DNA of 64,000 nt, taken from contig NC_081410.1 in the NCBI RefSeq assembly GCF_030272615.1, positions 567,507,152 through 567,571,151 on the forward strand, in the 5' to 3' direction. Position 1 is the first letter of the stretch. The number at the start of each line of letters is the position of its first letter. The notes under the pieces are model-generated. The model saw only the letters and a list, made by a program, of their open reading frames with translations, was not told the DNA's origin and searched no databases. Below are positions 33,189 to 44,874 of this stretch, piece after piece. The position numbers and the translations under genes were made by a program. The DNA is from Cryptomeria japonica. Lineage: Eukaryota; Streptophyta; Pinopsida; Cupressales; Cupressaceae.

Positions 33189-33830
33189 GTAATATCTTGT
33201 ACATCCGACCTACTAAAATTGGTCTTAGGGTATGGTATAAATGTAAGATCTTATTTGTAAGATCAAGTGTGGAATGCAAAAAAGAATTGAGTGAAGGTAT
33301 ATGTGAGATCAAGTAGGGATATACATGAAGACATCATTTGAATGTGAAGTTAGGTTTTTGTAGAAGCATATCAACATTACACTGGTACTAAATCCAGCAT
33401 ATGAAGATGCTATTTTGTGCAGTACATTCTTATTGGATTTAACCATCCAAATGTAGTCAGTGTGACTCCCATTTTGTGATTGAGCAGTGAGCTCTAGGTT
33501 GTTGGCCTTTCTGCATGTGCAGACCCCATTTATGTACACTTACTATCTGCAGTAGTATCATCTGATTGTGGGTAAGGTTTCCCACCATGGTTTTTCCCCT
33601 TACAGGGTTTCCACATACAAATATTGGTGTTATGTGTTGTGGATGACTTTATGTTTATGTTTCATACATTAATCCTTACCGGTATAGCAATTTAATGTTA
33701 ACACTGTCTACCGGCATACTTAACTGGTTTACCGGTATTAAGCATTAAGTTGGTTAATTAGTTTTTGGTTTGAATTTATTAGATAACTGATTCACACCCC
33801 CCCCCTCTCAATTGTCTCCAGGACCTAACA
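33189..33830 (+). repeat. Copia 5' LTR remainder, second copy
   Basis: Matches 20781-21421, with one extra base in the poly-C tract near 33797. It ends CCTAACA and is followed by the primer site TTGGTATCAGAGCC at 33832. Confidence 0.85.
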
Positions 33831-33886
33831 ATTGGTATCAGAGCCTAGTCCTCTTTTGTAGAAGTTTAACAACTTGAGGAGATCCA

Positions 33887-36800
33887 ATGTCTACTAACTA
33901 TTTCAGGAAGGACAGTCCTAAACTTGATGGAACCAACTATGGGATATGGAAGATCAGAACGGGGACACATCTGAATTGCATTGGTAAAGACATCTGGGAA
34001 GTTACTAAGAATGGTTATACTACTGTTGTAGCTGGTCAGACTGCTCCAACTACCTTAGCTAAAGATGAAGAGAACGATTGCAAAGCAAGAGAAGCACTTT
34101 TGAGTGCATTATCAGATCAACAAATCATGGGATTATCAAATAGGTCTACTGCTAAAGCTATTTGGGATCACTTGGAAACACTGGATGAAGGAGATTCCAT
34201 AGTCAAAATTGCAAAACTTGAAAGCTTCCGAGTCAGGTATGAACATCTGAAAATGGAAGAAGATGAAAGGATTTCTGCTTTTATGGAAAGAGTAAATGAA
34301 ATTGTTCTGGGTATTAAATGTTGTGGAGGAACTCTGAGTGAGGATGAAATTGTTTCAAAAATCTTAAGAGGTTTTCCACTAGCATATAAAATGAAGGTTA
34401 CTGCTATAAATGAGTTAAAAATAATACCTAATACATCAGTAACTAGGGATACATTGATTGGAAAACTTTCAGCTTTTGAAATTGAAGAATTTGGTCCTAT
34501 TGCTACTATAAAAACTAATTTGGCCTTTAAAGCATCAACATCATTTGCTCCATCATTTGACAAATCAGACTGGAGAGCCTTTTATGCAAGAGAACTTGAA
34601 GAATCCAGAAAGGAGAATGAAGAGCTTGAAGAACTTGAAGCACTATTTGCAAGGAAAATGCCAAAAGGTCCAATTGGAAGTAAGTATGAAGGTAAAGCAC
34701 CCTTTAAATGTTTTAACTACAATAAGATTGGTCATATGGCTTCAAGATGCCCTGATAGACATGCTAGACAAAGAGAAGAAACTAGAAGAACATACAAGCC
34801 TAATCCTGAATATCAGAGATACAGATTTAAAAAGAACAAAGATAAATCTTGTTACATTGCTGATGAAGGTGTGACTGATGATTCTGATGAGGATCCAGCA
34901 GACAACAGATGGGTTTTTGTTGCTATAATAGAAGATCAACCGACACCTACTGCTCAACCGGTAGAACAAGCGCTAGCAGCTAAAGTTGAAGCAAAGGACG
35001 AATGGATCATTGACTCAGGATGCTCACATCATATGACTGGAGACAAAGGTAAATTCTTGAACTTTCAAGAATACAATGGAGGTTTAGTAAGATTTGGAGA
35101 TGACAAAGCCTGTTCAATCAAAGGTAAGGGTTCAATATCTCTTGATGGTAAGCATAACACTGACAATGTCTACTATTTTGAAGGATTAAAGCATAATCTT
35201 TTAAGTGTTGGTCAATTAGTTGAGAAAGGATTTCAGTTACAATTTAAAAATGGAAAATGTAAAATCATGAATAGAACTGGTTTGGAAATTGCAACTGATA
35301 ATCAGACTAGAGGCAATATCTTTCATTTGAAAAACAGTGAAAAGGCATGCTTAATTGCACATATAGATGAAATTTGGTTATGGCATAAGAGATTATGTCA
35401 TGTAAACTTTGATTGCATGGTAAAAATTAGTACTTCTAAGGCAGTTAGAGATCTACCTAAAATTGAGAAACCTCAGAATACAATTTGTAAGGAATGTCAA
35501 TTTGGAAAACAAGTTAGAGCTAGTTTCAAAAGTATTCCAGAAAAATCCAATAATGCTCTTGATTTAATTCACACTGATTTATGTGGTCTAGCTAGAACCA
35601 TAAGTTTACAAGGTGATAGATATTTCATGCTAATTATTGATGATTATTCTAGAATGTTTTGGGTTACTTTTCTCAGAGAGAAATCGGAAGCACTTGGAAA
35701 GTTCAAACTATTCAAAGCAATGGTTGAAAATGAAACCGGTAAGAAAATCAAATGTTTAAGATCAGATCAAGGAGGAGAATTCACATCTAAGGACTTTAAT
35801 ACATTCTATGAAGTAAATGGAATCAAAAGACAGTTATCAGCACCTCGGACACCACAGCAGAATGGAGTTGTTGAGAGGAAAAATAGAACTATCTTGGATG
35901 CAGCTAGAAGTATGTTATCAGAAGCAAATCTACCACATGTGTATTGGAGAGAGGCAGTTAGCACTACTTTCTATACATTCAACAAAGTTCACATCAAAGG
36001 TGAAACCGGTAAGACCCCTCATGAACTATGGTTTGGTAATACTCCTACTCTTAAGTATTTCAGAATTTTTGGAAGTAAATGTTATATTAGAAGAGATGAG
36101 TATATTGGCAAATTTGATCCTAGAAGTGATGAAGGAGTATTTCTTGGTTATTCATCTAAGAGCAAGGCATATAGATGTTGTAATAAAAGATTGCATAAAA
36201 TTGTTGAGGGTACAAATGTAAAGATTGATGAACAATTCAGAGGAACTTCAAGGTATATAGAGTCTGAACTGGCAACAGAAATTATGACAAATGAACCTAT
36301 ACTGAATCCACTGGTACAAAATGAAGATCCAGTTACCCCGATATCATCAAAAGATTCCACAATAACTGAAGAGCAACAGTAAACTAAGACACCTCGGTAT
36401 GTAAGATTGAATCATTCTGAAGATCAGATAATTGGAAACAAATTTAAAGGAGTTATGACAAGAGGAAGATTGGAAAATGAAGAGGTATGTCTTATTTCTC
36501 AAATTGAACCATCATCTATTAATGAGGCATGTGAAGATAAATTTTGGATTAAAGCTATGGAAGAAGAATTAGGACAAATTGAGAAAAATAATACTTGGAC
36601 ATTAGTTCCTCGGCCTAAAGATAAAAATGTAATTGGAACCAAATGGGTATTTAGAAACAAACTTAATGAAGATGGTAAGGTTGTCAGAAATAAAGCAAGA
36701 CTAGTGTGTAAGGGATATTCTCAGAAAGAAGGAGTTGATTACAATGAAACCTTTGCACCGGTAGCCAGAATTGAGGCAGTTAGATTATTCTTGGCTTTTG

Positions 36801-37984
36801 CAGCTCATAAGAACTACAAAGTTTATCAAATGGATATTAAATGTGCATTTTTGAATGGAGATCTTGAAGAAGAAGTATATATTGAACAACTAGATGGATT
36901 TTCTTTGATAGATGACAATGATATGGTTTGCAGGTTAAGAAAAGCTCTGTATAGATTGAAACAAGCCCCAAGAGCTTGGTATGCAAGGTTGGATAAGTAT
37001 CTTTTGAAGATTGGTTTTACTAAAGGAAATGCAGATAGCAATTTATACTACAAAATAACTAATGATGACATCTTGATTATTGAAGTATTTTTTGAAGATG
37101 GATTATGTAAGGAATTTTCTCTTGAAATGCAGCAAGAATTTGAAATGTCTATGACTAGAGAAATAAAATTCTTTTTAGGTTTGCAGATTTCTCAGACTAA
37201 TAAAGGTATATTTTTGAGTCAATCCAAGTACTTGAAAGAATTACTAAAGAAATTTGGGATGGAGAACTCTAAACCAGTAAGCACACCTATGACTACAAAT
37301 GATAAATTATCTCAAAGGGATGAATCTACACCTGTTAATCCAACTAGATACAAATCTATGATAGGAGGTTTACTGTATTTGACACAAACCAGGCCTGATA
37401 TTATGAATGCAGTATGTATTGTTTCTAGATTTCAGAGTAATCCTAGGGAAAATCATGAATCAACAGTAAAAAGGATTTTCCGGTACTTACAAGGCACAAC
37501 AAATCTTGGATTATGGTATCCTAAAGATGAAAATTTTGATCTATGTGCATACACAGATGCAAATTGGGCAGGAGATGTAGATGATAGAAAAAGCACCACT
37601 GGAGGAGCATTCTTTCTTGGAAAGAGATTAGTTTCTTGGTTGAGCAAGAAACAGAGTTGTACATTTTTATCAACAGCAAAATCAGAATATGTTGCAGCAG
37701 CAACTGACTGTACACAGGTATTATGGCTTAAGCAAATGTTGAAAGACATAAAGGTAAAATGCAAGGAACCCATTACTATATACTGTGATAACACTGCAGC
37801 AATTGATATTTCTAAGAATCCGGTATTACATTCTAAAACAAAACATGTTTCTATCAAACTAAATTTTCTAAGGGAAAAAGTTAAAGAAAAGGAGATAAGA
37901 TTGGTTTATGTGAATACTAAAGAATAGATTGCTGATATTTTCACAAAACCTTTGCCTAAGGAGACTTTTGAATATCTCAGAGAT
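33887..37984 (+). pseudogene. Ty1/copia Gag-Pol polyprotein
   Basis: One frame from MSTNYFRKDSP, with three stops (36380-36382, 37925-37927 and 37984-37986), first two frames 33887-36382 and 36407-37927. Order: Gag; zinc knuckle CFNYNKIGHMASRC near residue 273 (second Cys is Tyr); protease WIIDSGCSHHMTG near 373; pre-integrase HKRLCHVNF...CKEC near 500; integrase core with LIHTDLCG, LRSDQGGEF and NGVVERKNR (D, D, E present); reverse transcriptase from about 36540; RNase H with [15 protein letters not shown] and IYCDNTAA. The RT active-site FVDD box is missing: near 37090 the text reads [14 protein letters not shown], which fits a short in-frame deletion of the catalytic loop. So integrase and protease look intact but the polymerase is dead. 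Confidence 0.9.
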
Positions 37985-38357
37985 TAGCTTGGAGTCATAC
38001 CACTACCGGTAGAGACTTAGACAGTTGATGATTGTCATCAACTGGAAGAATTAAAAGATAAATCTTTTATTCCGGTATTTGATGAGGAAGCTACTTCTCA
38101 GGGGGAGTAGTTGGTATTTTGTACATGAACTTGTTTTTTTTTGTGTAACTTTGGCATTTGATGTCAAAGAGGGAGAGATATATATGGAAAAACACATTAT
38201 CCTTTAAGGAGAGATTGGTATTGAAAATAAATCTTTGGATAAATCTTTGGATAAACACATGTTACTCCCAGGGGGAGAAATGGAGATTGTTGGTTTTTGT
38301 ATTTGGCATTTCTGTTTTCGCACTTTGATGGTTTTTCCATCTTGCATTGCCATCAAT

Positions 38358-38372
38358 GCCAAAGGGGGATAT
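38358..38372 (+). promoter_or_regulatory. Copia polypurine tract
   Basis: CCAAAGGGGGATAT directly before the 3' LTR. Similar purine runs at about 38100 and 38270 lie further upstream. Confidence 0.75.
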
Positions 38373-39435
38373 TGTTGGTATTTTGGTATGGTTTTGTCAT
38401 TGATGTCAACACCTACTGAATACAAGCACTTTGAAGATCCAGCAACATTCACCGGCAAGCAAGTAAACTGTGCAACAGTTACTAGTATATGGTTCACCAG
38501 CAGGATATATTGTTCACCGATACCTGGAATGATATGGAAGACACTTGGTAATGTCAAAGACATCATGTGGACACTTTGTTTTGAAGAATTAATCATTGGT
38601 ATATTCATATTTGCATATTTGCTTTTACCGGCAAGTAGGTCCGGGTTATCTAGGGTTACACCGGCAGGTTTATCTTTTCCTGATCAGCATGGCACGCTAT
38701 GGAGGTGGTTTATTATTGTTGTAAATGCATTTAGCTGACATGTTTAATCAGTTATTGCATCTGATATTATATTGTATAAAAATGTTTTATTGTAATATCT
38801 TGTAGAGACGACCTACTAAAATTGGTCTTAGGGTATGGTATAAATGTAAGATCTTATTTGTAAGATCAAGTGTCGAATGTGAACAAGAATTGAGTGAAGG
38901 TATATGCGAGATCAAGCAGGGATATACACGAAGACATCATTTGAATGTGAAGTTAGGTTTTTGTAGAAGCATATCAGCATTACACCGATACTGAATCTAG
39001 CATATGAAGATGCTATTTTGTGCAGTACATTCTTATTGGATTTAACCATCCAACTGTAGTCAGTGTGAATCCCATTTTGTGATTGAGCAATGAGCTCTAG
39101 GCTGTTGGCCTTTCTACATGTGCAGACCCCATTTATGTACACTTACTATCTACAGTAGTATCATCTGATTGTGGGTAAGGTTTCCCATCGTGGTTTTTCC
39201 CTTTACAGGGTTTCCATGTACAAATATTGGTGCTATGTGTTGTGGATGACTTTATGTTTATGTTTCATGCATTAATCCTTACTGGTATAGCAATTTACTG
39301 TTAACACTGTCTATCAGCATACTTAACTGGTTTATCGGTATTAAGCATTAAGTTGGTTAATTAGTTTTTGGTTTGAATTTATTAGACAACTGATTCACCC
39401 CGCCCCCCCCTCTCAGTTGTCTCCGAGACCTAATA
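38373..39435 (+). repeat. Copia 3' LTR
   Basis: 1063 bp aligned with the 5' LTR at several visible differences. It ends CCTAATA rather than CCTAACA, a single C-to-T change at the terminal dinucleotide, then GCAAG. Confidence 0.85.
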
Positions 39436-39473
39436 GCAAGGAGGTAAGAGAGGTGTAAGACAAGTTTAATTAT

Positions 39474-39935
39474 ATGGCAATAAAGAAGTAGAGCTCGCTG
39501 GGATGGATCGAATGGATAAGGGGTCTGCTTGTTGTTTTACATGATATTATTTTTCAAAGAATTATGGCATGCCACCTTAGAAACCCTTTGCAATTACCAC
39601 CTATGAATGGTTTAACATGCGTTGTAACTGGTGCTATGAGCGAAAAAGGTTTAGAAATGGCAAAGTAAGCTATACCACTTTTATGTGCAGTAATATTTTT
39701 ATATATTTATTTAATTAGATCCATGTACATAAAAGAAAGCGTGCACCTTGGTCATAATCTAACACTTTATGGGGTTTTTATTGTTGTAATGGGGAATTGT
39801 TGTTGTTATAGGTAGCTGGTAGAAGCAGGGGCATATGTTGTAATGGTATGCATGAATACTAAGGTTGCATATGTTTTGATACATAAATGGCAGAAGAACT
39901 GGGGTGGGATGGGAGGTCCTCTTGATATAGAAGTG
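39474..39935 (+). pseudogene. FEY-like short-chain dehydrogenase fragment (two exons)
   Basis: Exon 1 (39474-39664) reads MAIKK, a TAG, then LGWIEWIRGLLVVLHDIIFQ, MACHLRNPLQLPPMNGLTCV, VTGAMSEKGLEMA, ending at a GTAAGC donor. The intron ends TTGTTGTTATAG at 39811. Exon 2 (39812 to about 39935) reads a TAG (from a Gln codon), then LVEAGAYVVMVCMNTKVAYV and KWQKNWGGMGGPLDIEV. The layout follows plant FOREVER YOUNG (FEY)-type SDR oxidoreductases. The NAD(P)-binding motif TGxxxGxG is degraded to TGAMSEKG. No later exons (catalytic YxxxK part) are seen. The copia 3' end lies 38 bases upstream of the ATG, so the element landed in or near its 5' leader. It could already have been a fragment before the insertion. 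Confidence 0.7.
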
Positions 39936-41104
39936 TGTATACTTTTCCCTTGTAGATTTTTCAAAGTTGGCTCTTTTTTGGCTTGGATATCATGTTTTTC
40001 AGTGGGAAGATTTGGGTTGGAATGATGGTTCCTCCCGATTAAAGAATTAAATTGGTAGAAAATATTCTTTTCATAATTTCCCAACATGATGTAAAAACAA
40101 CATAACCATATTTTTTAGAAGCTTCATCTCTCATACAATGGTTTGATCTGTTAAAACATTATTTTCTTGTTTTAACACGAGGAAAGTTTCCAGCATAACA
40201 TTTTGGACATACGACACCAACTAATTCCTTTTTCTCCTCCCATTCCTCAAAAACCATTGTGATCCTTTTAAAGCAGCAGTTAATAATTTCGAGCAAATCC
40301 AAATTCTTTAGATGCCTTAACCTTCTTACTTGTCTGTTGGGGCTAGTGGCCACCTTACCCAGTAAGAGAGTTTTGAACATGGCTCATGCTCTTATGAGTA
40401 TTCCCCATTACCAATGCATTGAAAACCCTCAGACATGATGACTTGCACTAGGCCAAAGAGATCCCTTTTATCAACTAAGTTGTTTTTTCTATTGGGATAG
40501 TATATTGAGCATGACAGTCCATTTCTTGCCTAGTCATATATTCCATTAGAATTTTGATGGAGATATTTATGAGGGGTCTCACTTGATTTGAAAGTGACCA
40601 ATGGCCCGCTTCACACTTGATAAGGCTATTAGGGTCAATAAAAAACAAACTAACATTTAGATTAGTAGCTATAATGTTCCACTAAAGGCACGGAAGGGTC
40701 AGCTGCCCACAAAGTCAATTTCACATTGAGCTTTCTAGGTTCATGATAGGGTGTTTACAAAACAAAATGTGGGTGTGGTAGCATAGTAGACTGATCTAAG
40801 CAATAGATCTAATTACAACTAAATCAGTCACTTAAATAACTAGCAAAAGTTCATGAAGGGGATTCATCAGCAATCTAATATATGAGGTGAAGTGGTAGCA
40901 TTACCACTATGCATAAAAGCATAAGGAAGGAATAATAAGCTTAATAAGATTGTTTAATAGAGGAGTACAATAAAACCCTAGACACAGTGATCAATACATT
41001 TTTTCATGTGAAGGGTACATGCAATATATACCATCATAATATAATGTGTGTAGTCAAGGGATTAATAAATTATTGATTTCGATCATCACTTGGTTGGCAA
41101 CCAA
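39936..41104. other. Stretch without recognised genes
   Basis: No element border or protein family seen. A minus-strand frame at 40159-40380 (73 codons, Lys/Glu/Leu rich) has no recognisable domain and no supporting context. Confidence 0.4.
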
Positions 41105-41640
41105 AACAGGTGCTTTTGTACTTGAAGGGCATAATTTATGATGGCTTTAAGTAGGTTGGAGATGTAAAGTTAGTGTTGCATGGCTTTGTAGATTTAGACT
41201 GGACAAGTGATGCTAGTGCAAGGAAGAGCACTCCATATTTTTGTTTCAGCTTGCGGTTAGGAACAATACCTTGGTTAGGCAAGGAATAGGTATCGCTAGC
41301 ATTAAGATTATTTGAAGAAAAGTACATAGCAGATTCTTTGCTAGTTGTGAAACTATTTGGCTTCTCAATTTGATAGCAGAACTTACTGATCAAATTTTGG
41401 AGCTATCAATAACGTACTGCAACAAAAAGAGTATAATAAAGCTCTCTAAAAATCTAGGGTTTTCTTATTTCTCCGAGCATATTGATATTTGCTATCATTT
41501 TCATAGAGACAAATTCAAAAGGAAACAAAGATTCTTCATAATTTTCCTTAAGATGTGCAGGTTATAGACATTTTAACAAAGCCTCCATTGAAAGGGAAGT
41601 TTAAACAATTGAATATAGTTGGGGTTTATGGAAAAAGACC
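41105..41640 (+). pseudogene. Copia reverse transcriptase/RNase H C-terminal remnant
   Basis: Across several frames it reads LKGIIYDGFK, GDVKLVLHGFVDLDWTSDAS, RKSTPYFCFSLRLGTIPWL, EEKYIADSL, then ITYCNKKSIIKLSKNLGFS, EHIDICYHFHRDK and VIDILTKPPLKGKFKQL. These are the consecutive landmarks of a copia RNase H and the very end of Pol. Frameshifts and stops are frequent. It belongs to a different copia family from the element at 19588-39435. The following 41641-42476 probably includes its 3' end but I cannot fix an LTR. Confidence 0.75.
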
Positions 41641-42476
41641 TCCTCACAAAAATGGATTTTTAGATTTTGTAGGGGTCACTCAGAAGGCGTTCTAGTGGCG
41701 CACAAGTTAGGAGAAATAAGACCTTAATGTTGTGATGCAGGGGGATCCACGTGGAGGGGACCCCATGTGCAAATTTAAATTTTCTGACTCAAGATTTACA
41801 CATTTAAATGTTTATGATGGAAGATTGGAGTCTCATAAAGGCTCCAATTTTAAAAAATTTGTAATTGGTTCTAAATGTAACGTATGAGTGAGGGGTTGGC
41901 ATTTAATGACCTTTTTTGGGTGCCTTCTTTAGGCTGTGTGTAGCTTTTAGGGAGCAGGGTGTTTTTATTTTATTTATGTTTTCAGGGGTGGAGAGTTTAA
42001 CCTGTTAGTTGCAAGTGTACCTTTAGGATGAGTTATTGAAAGAAGGATTTTGAGTAGCCATCATATGCTAGTAGAAAAACCAGTGTTGCAGGTCTGTGAG
42101 AGACGAAATCAGATGGAAATGTTGCAATGTGAAGCCAATAGGTTCACTATTTTTTAGGGCATAATTATTTTGAGTTTCAATAAGATTTTTTTGAAGTTCG
42201 TGCATCAGTTCACTATCCATTTTCTTTTATTTTTCCATTATACATTTCAGATTTGTATTTGTGTTTTAAGTGATAGTTGTGGTAGGTCTATGTGGGTATT
42301 CAACTCTTGCATCAGTCATATCAGAACTAGAATATTTTGAGTGTGCAGGCAGATTCATCGGAGGGAGGCAACTTGCCCCAGTATTGAGCTTGTGGGTATT
42401 GTGAAAGATGTATGGAAGAGAAGATTCACGTGGTTGGGGTAGAGTTGAAGTTAAAAATAAATGAATAAATCCTCTA
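41641..42476. other. Unassigned sequence between copia remnant and Ty3 gag
   Basis: Non-coding. It should contain the copia 3' end and the leader of the downstream Ty3 gag, but neither border can be placed. Confidence 0.4.
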
Positions 42477-42838
42477 GATGTTGTCCGTATTGATGATTTC
42501 ATAGCCCTGAGTAGGAAAGTTGAGTTCATTCAGGAAGAGATAAGAAAAAGGTTTCCTTGCAAGAGGGCACCCAAGAGTGATGATGATGAGAGTGAATCAA
42601 CTTTAGAAGAAGAAGAAGTTGTTGAAGATTAAATTGTAAGAGAAGCCATAAATGATCCTCTTGTTAGAGCATTGACATGGATTAGGAAAATATTAAAGTT
42701 CCTTTCTTCAATGGGAACTTGGATCCATAAGAATTAATTGATTGGACATATCATATGGAAGAGTAGTTTGAGTTTGAAGAAATAGAAGATCTAGACAAAG
42801 TGAGGTTTGCTAAAACCAAACTAAAAGTACATGCTAAT
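42477..42838 (+). pseudogene. Chromovirus-like Ty3 gag, 5' part
   Basis: Reads DVVRIDDFIALSRKVEFIQE, an acidic DDDESESTLEEEEVVED, then KVPFFNGNLDP, ELIDWTYHMEE, FEFEEIEDLDKVRFAKTKLK, VHAN. This is the matrix/capsid start of a Ty3 Gag of the type followed by a CCHC knuckle. Stops and a frameshift break it. The reading stops exactly at 42838, where the 10.1 kb element has inserted, and resumes at 52990. Confidence 0.75.
42834..42838. repeat. Left target duplication CTAAT of the 10.1 kb element
   Basis: CTAAT, repeated at 52985-52989. Joining the flanks restores the Ty3 gag reading frame. Confidence 0.9.
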
Positions 42839-44644
42839 TGTTATCAAAAAAGCTTGCACCCTTGCTAAGATATCAACTCAACAACCTTGTGAAACATGGA
42901 AACAACCCTAAAGTGTGGGACCTTGCGCAAGGGGGTTGAGTCTCCGAAGAAGGCTGACTTCCTTCCTTGAATAGGTACAGGTGTTGAACCAACTCAACAC
43001 TTTGAAACCTACTCCTAAGCCTATCCTAACAACTTGTGGAGGTAAAGGGGAAGAGAGAATGCTTGAAATAGAAGGAGGTGATGCACCAAGAATAGATTGA
43101 TCCTCTCCCCACCCAAATGGCACAAGGAATCAACTGAAATGCCCAAGAGATGCACAAACATCATTTGCATGAGTGACCCAAACGCATGTGTGAAGGTTAG
43201 AATTTTTTAAGTGTCAAGAGGCGAGAAGGATTCCCACAAGTCACACTCAGAAAAATAGTTAACACAACATACATGTGAAAGAAAACCACAAATATATGCT
43301 TACAATAGAGGTAAGAACACATACACAACATGCATAAGTTAAAGTAAGGCAAGAATGGTAGTTTCAATTCATCCAAAGGCCAAAGGTCAAACTTATAGTT
43401 GTAGAAATGTAAAAATAATTACAAGTCTTCAAGAGAAGAGAAAGAGCATGAGAAAGCTTAAGGCAGCAGGGAGACTACCCTTTACAATGAGACTTAAAAG
43501 CCTTTATACAGAATAATGGGTTACAATGGTGATCATGACCCCTGCATGTCATTCTGGAAGTGCAGGGAAGTGCATGCACTTGGTTTGTACATGCAAGTAA
43601 CCCAGCCATACCTCCAAAGGAAATTCTGAGGAAGGTGAATTGACTGACCTTCCAAAGTCAGACATGACATAAGTCACCAAGCATGGCCCCCATACCTCCC
43701 TGATGGAAATCCTGCCAAAAAAATTTCATGCACCCTTGTGGCTCCACAAAAGAAAAAGCACAAGTCACCAAAATTGTCAAAGCATTACAAGCCTTGAGTG
43801 TCGATCACACCATTTAGAAGTGTCACTAGTCAGAAGGAATCCTAGAGACTTCGAAAGCTCGGACTCCGGAAGTGAGGAAGACAGGGGAAGGAGAAAGGAA
43901 CTTCGGAACCTCAGGGTTTCGGAGTTTCGAGATAGAGAAAGGAAGAGAAGGAAAGGAACTTTAGAACCTAGGGGTTCCCAGGTTTCGAAGGAACTAGGGA
44001 GAGAAGGCAAAAGGGGAAGGAATTTCAGAACCTCGAGGTTCCGGAGTTCCGAGGAACTGCTCAAAGGAACTTTGGAACCTCAGGGTTTCGGTGTTCCAGG
44101 ATAGAGAGGGAAAGGCTAAAGAGAGAAGGGGAACTTCAGAACCTCGGGGTTCTGGAGTTCCGAAGATGGAAGGAGAAAAAGGACAAGGAACTTTGGAACC
44201 TTGGGGTTCCAAAGTTCTAGGGGAAAAGAGAGAAAGGATAAGCAGAGGAGGGGCTAAGCTAGGGAAAGAACTTCAGAACCTCAAGGTTCTGGAGTTCCAG
44301 AGAAACTGGAGAAAAGATAAGGGAAGGAAGGGAACTTGGAACCTCAGGGTTCCAGAGAAGGAAAGAAAGTGGCTAAGGCAAAGAACTTCAGAACCTCAAG
44401 GTTCTGAAGTTTAGAAAAAGGAAGAAGGAAAGAGACAAGGGAAAAGAGAAAAGAACTTCAAAACCTCGGGGTTCCAGAGTTCCGGGGAAGAAAAAAAGGC
44501 CAAGGGAGGAACTTCCTCCAGACAAGGTAACACTTCACACTTCATGATTCTTCTCTCCTTGATCAATTGGGGCTGCGCTGGTCCATGGAACATATCTCTG
44601 ATCGGTTCTCACTGATGGACCAAGGGTGTCAAAAAATGACAACA
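42839..44644 (-). repeat. 3' LTR of the 10.1 kb Ty3 element
   Basis: 1806 bp. On the minus strand it begins TGTTGTCATTTTTTGACACC and ends TGATAACA. Bases 43898-44488 hold about ten palindromic units. Confidence 0.9.
43898..44488. repeat. Palindrome array in LTR (about ten units)
   Basis: Each unit is about 32 bases and folds on itself: GGAACTTC and AGAACC on the left, a TCGG centre, GGTTCC and GGAGTTCC on the right. Units lie about 50 to 70 bases apart, separated by purine-rich spacers. The same array is found in the other LTR and, in four looser copies, in the leader. Confidence 0.85.
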
Positions 44645-44874
44645 TTTTTGGCAATTTCTACGGGATGCTTGCTCGCTAGTCATGAAGTCCAGAAGCCTTA
44701 AGAATCCATTGGGCACTGAGACGTTGAAAGACCAAAACATGTGTGTTCCATCACTTGGATGAAAATTGAAAACTAGAGTGCACAACCTCTTAAAGAGAAT
44801 GTGGTATGTGCATAAGCACTTATGAAATAAAAATAACCTCTAGTCTAATATTTACATAATTATCAAAACCCTCT

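Larger units (their letters stand above)
19588..39435 (+). mobile_element. Ty1/copia element enlarged by a nested Ty3 element
   Basis: Both ends are fixed. The 5' LTR starts TGTTGGTATT at 19588 after GCAAG (19583-19587), and the 3' LTR ends at 39435, followed by GCAAG (39436-39440). The LTRs are about 1.06 kb each once the insert in the 5' LTR is removed. Inside lie a solo Ty3 LTR, a truncated copy of the copia leader and gag, a Ty3 internal region with its 3' LTR, and then the full copia body. The sequence order is best explained by Ty3 insertion, tandem duplication and LTR-LTR recombination. Confidence 0.85.

Noticed and set aside
40159-40380. 73-codon minus-strand ORF rich in Lys, Arg and Leu
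   Set aside because: It looked somewhat like a leucine-rich repeat at first, but the Leu spacing is not regular and nothing around it supports a gene.
39936-41104. Further exons of the FEY-like gene
   Set aside because: I looked for the continuation after IEV and for a YxxxK active site in all plus frames and found no stretch that fits.
43703-44414. Long plus-strand ORFs with repeated Arg-Asn/Thr-Ser-Glu-Pro motifs
   Set aside because: They follow the palindrome repeat of the LTR in several frames, opposite to the element's coding strand; the other LTR gives similar but broken frames.
43898-44488. Heat-shock element arrays (GAA/TTC blocks in the LTR palindromes)
   Set aside because: The GAA and TTC blocks are separated by one base (GAACTTCAGAA) instead of the two required in GAAnnTTCnnGAA, so the spacing is wrong in nearly all units.
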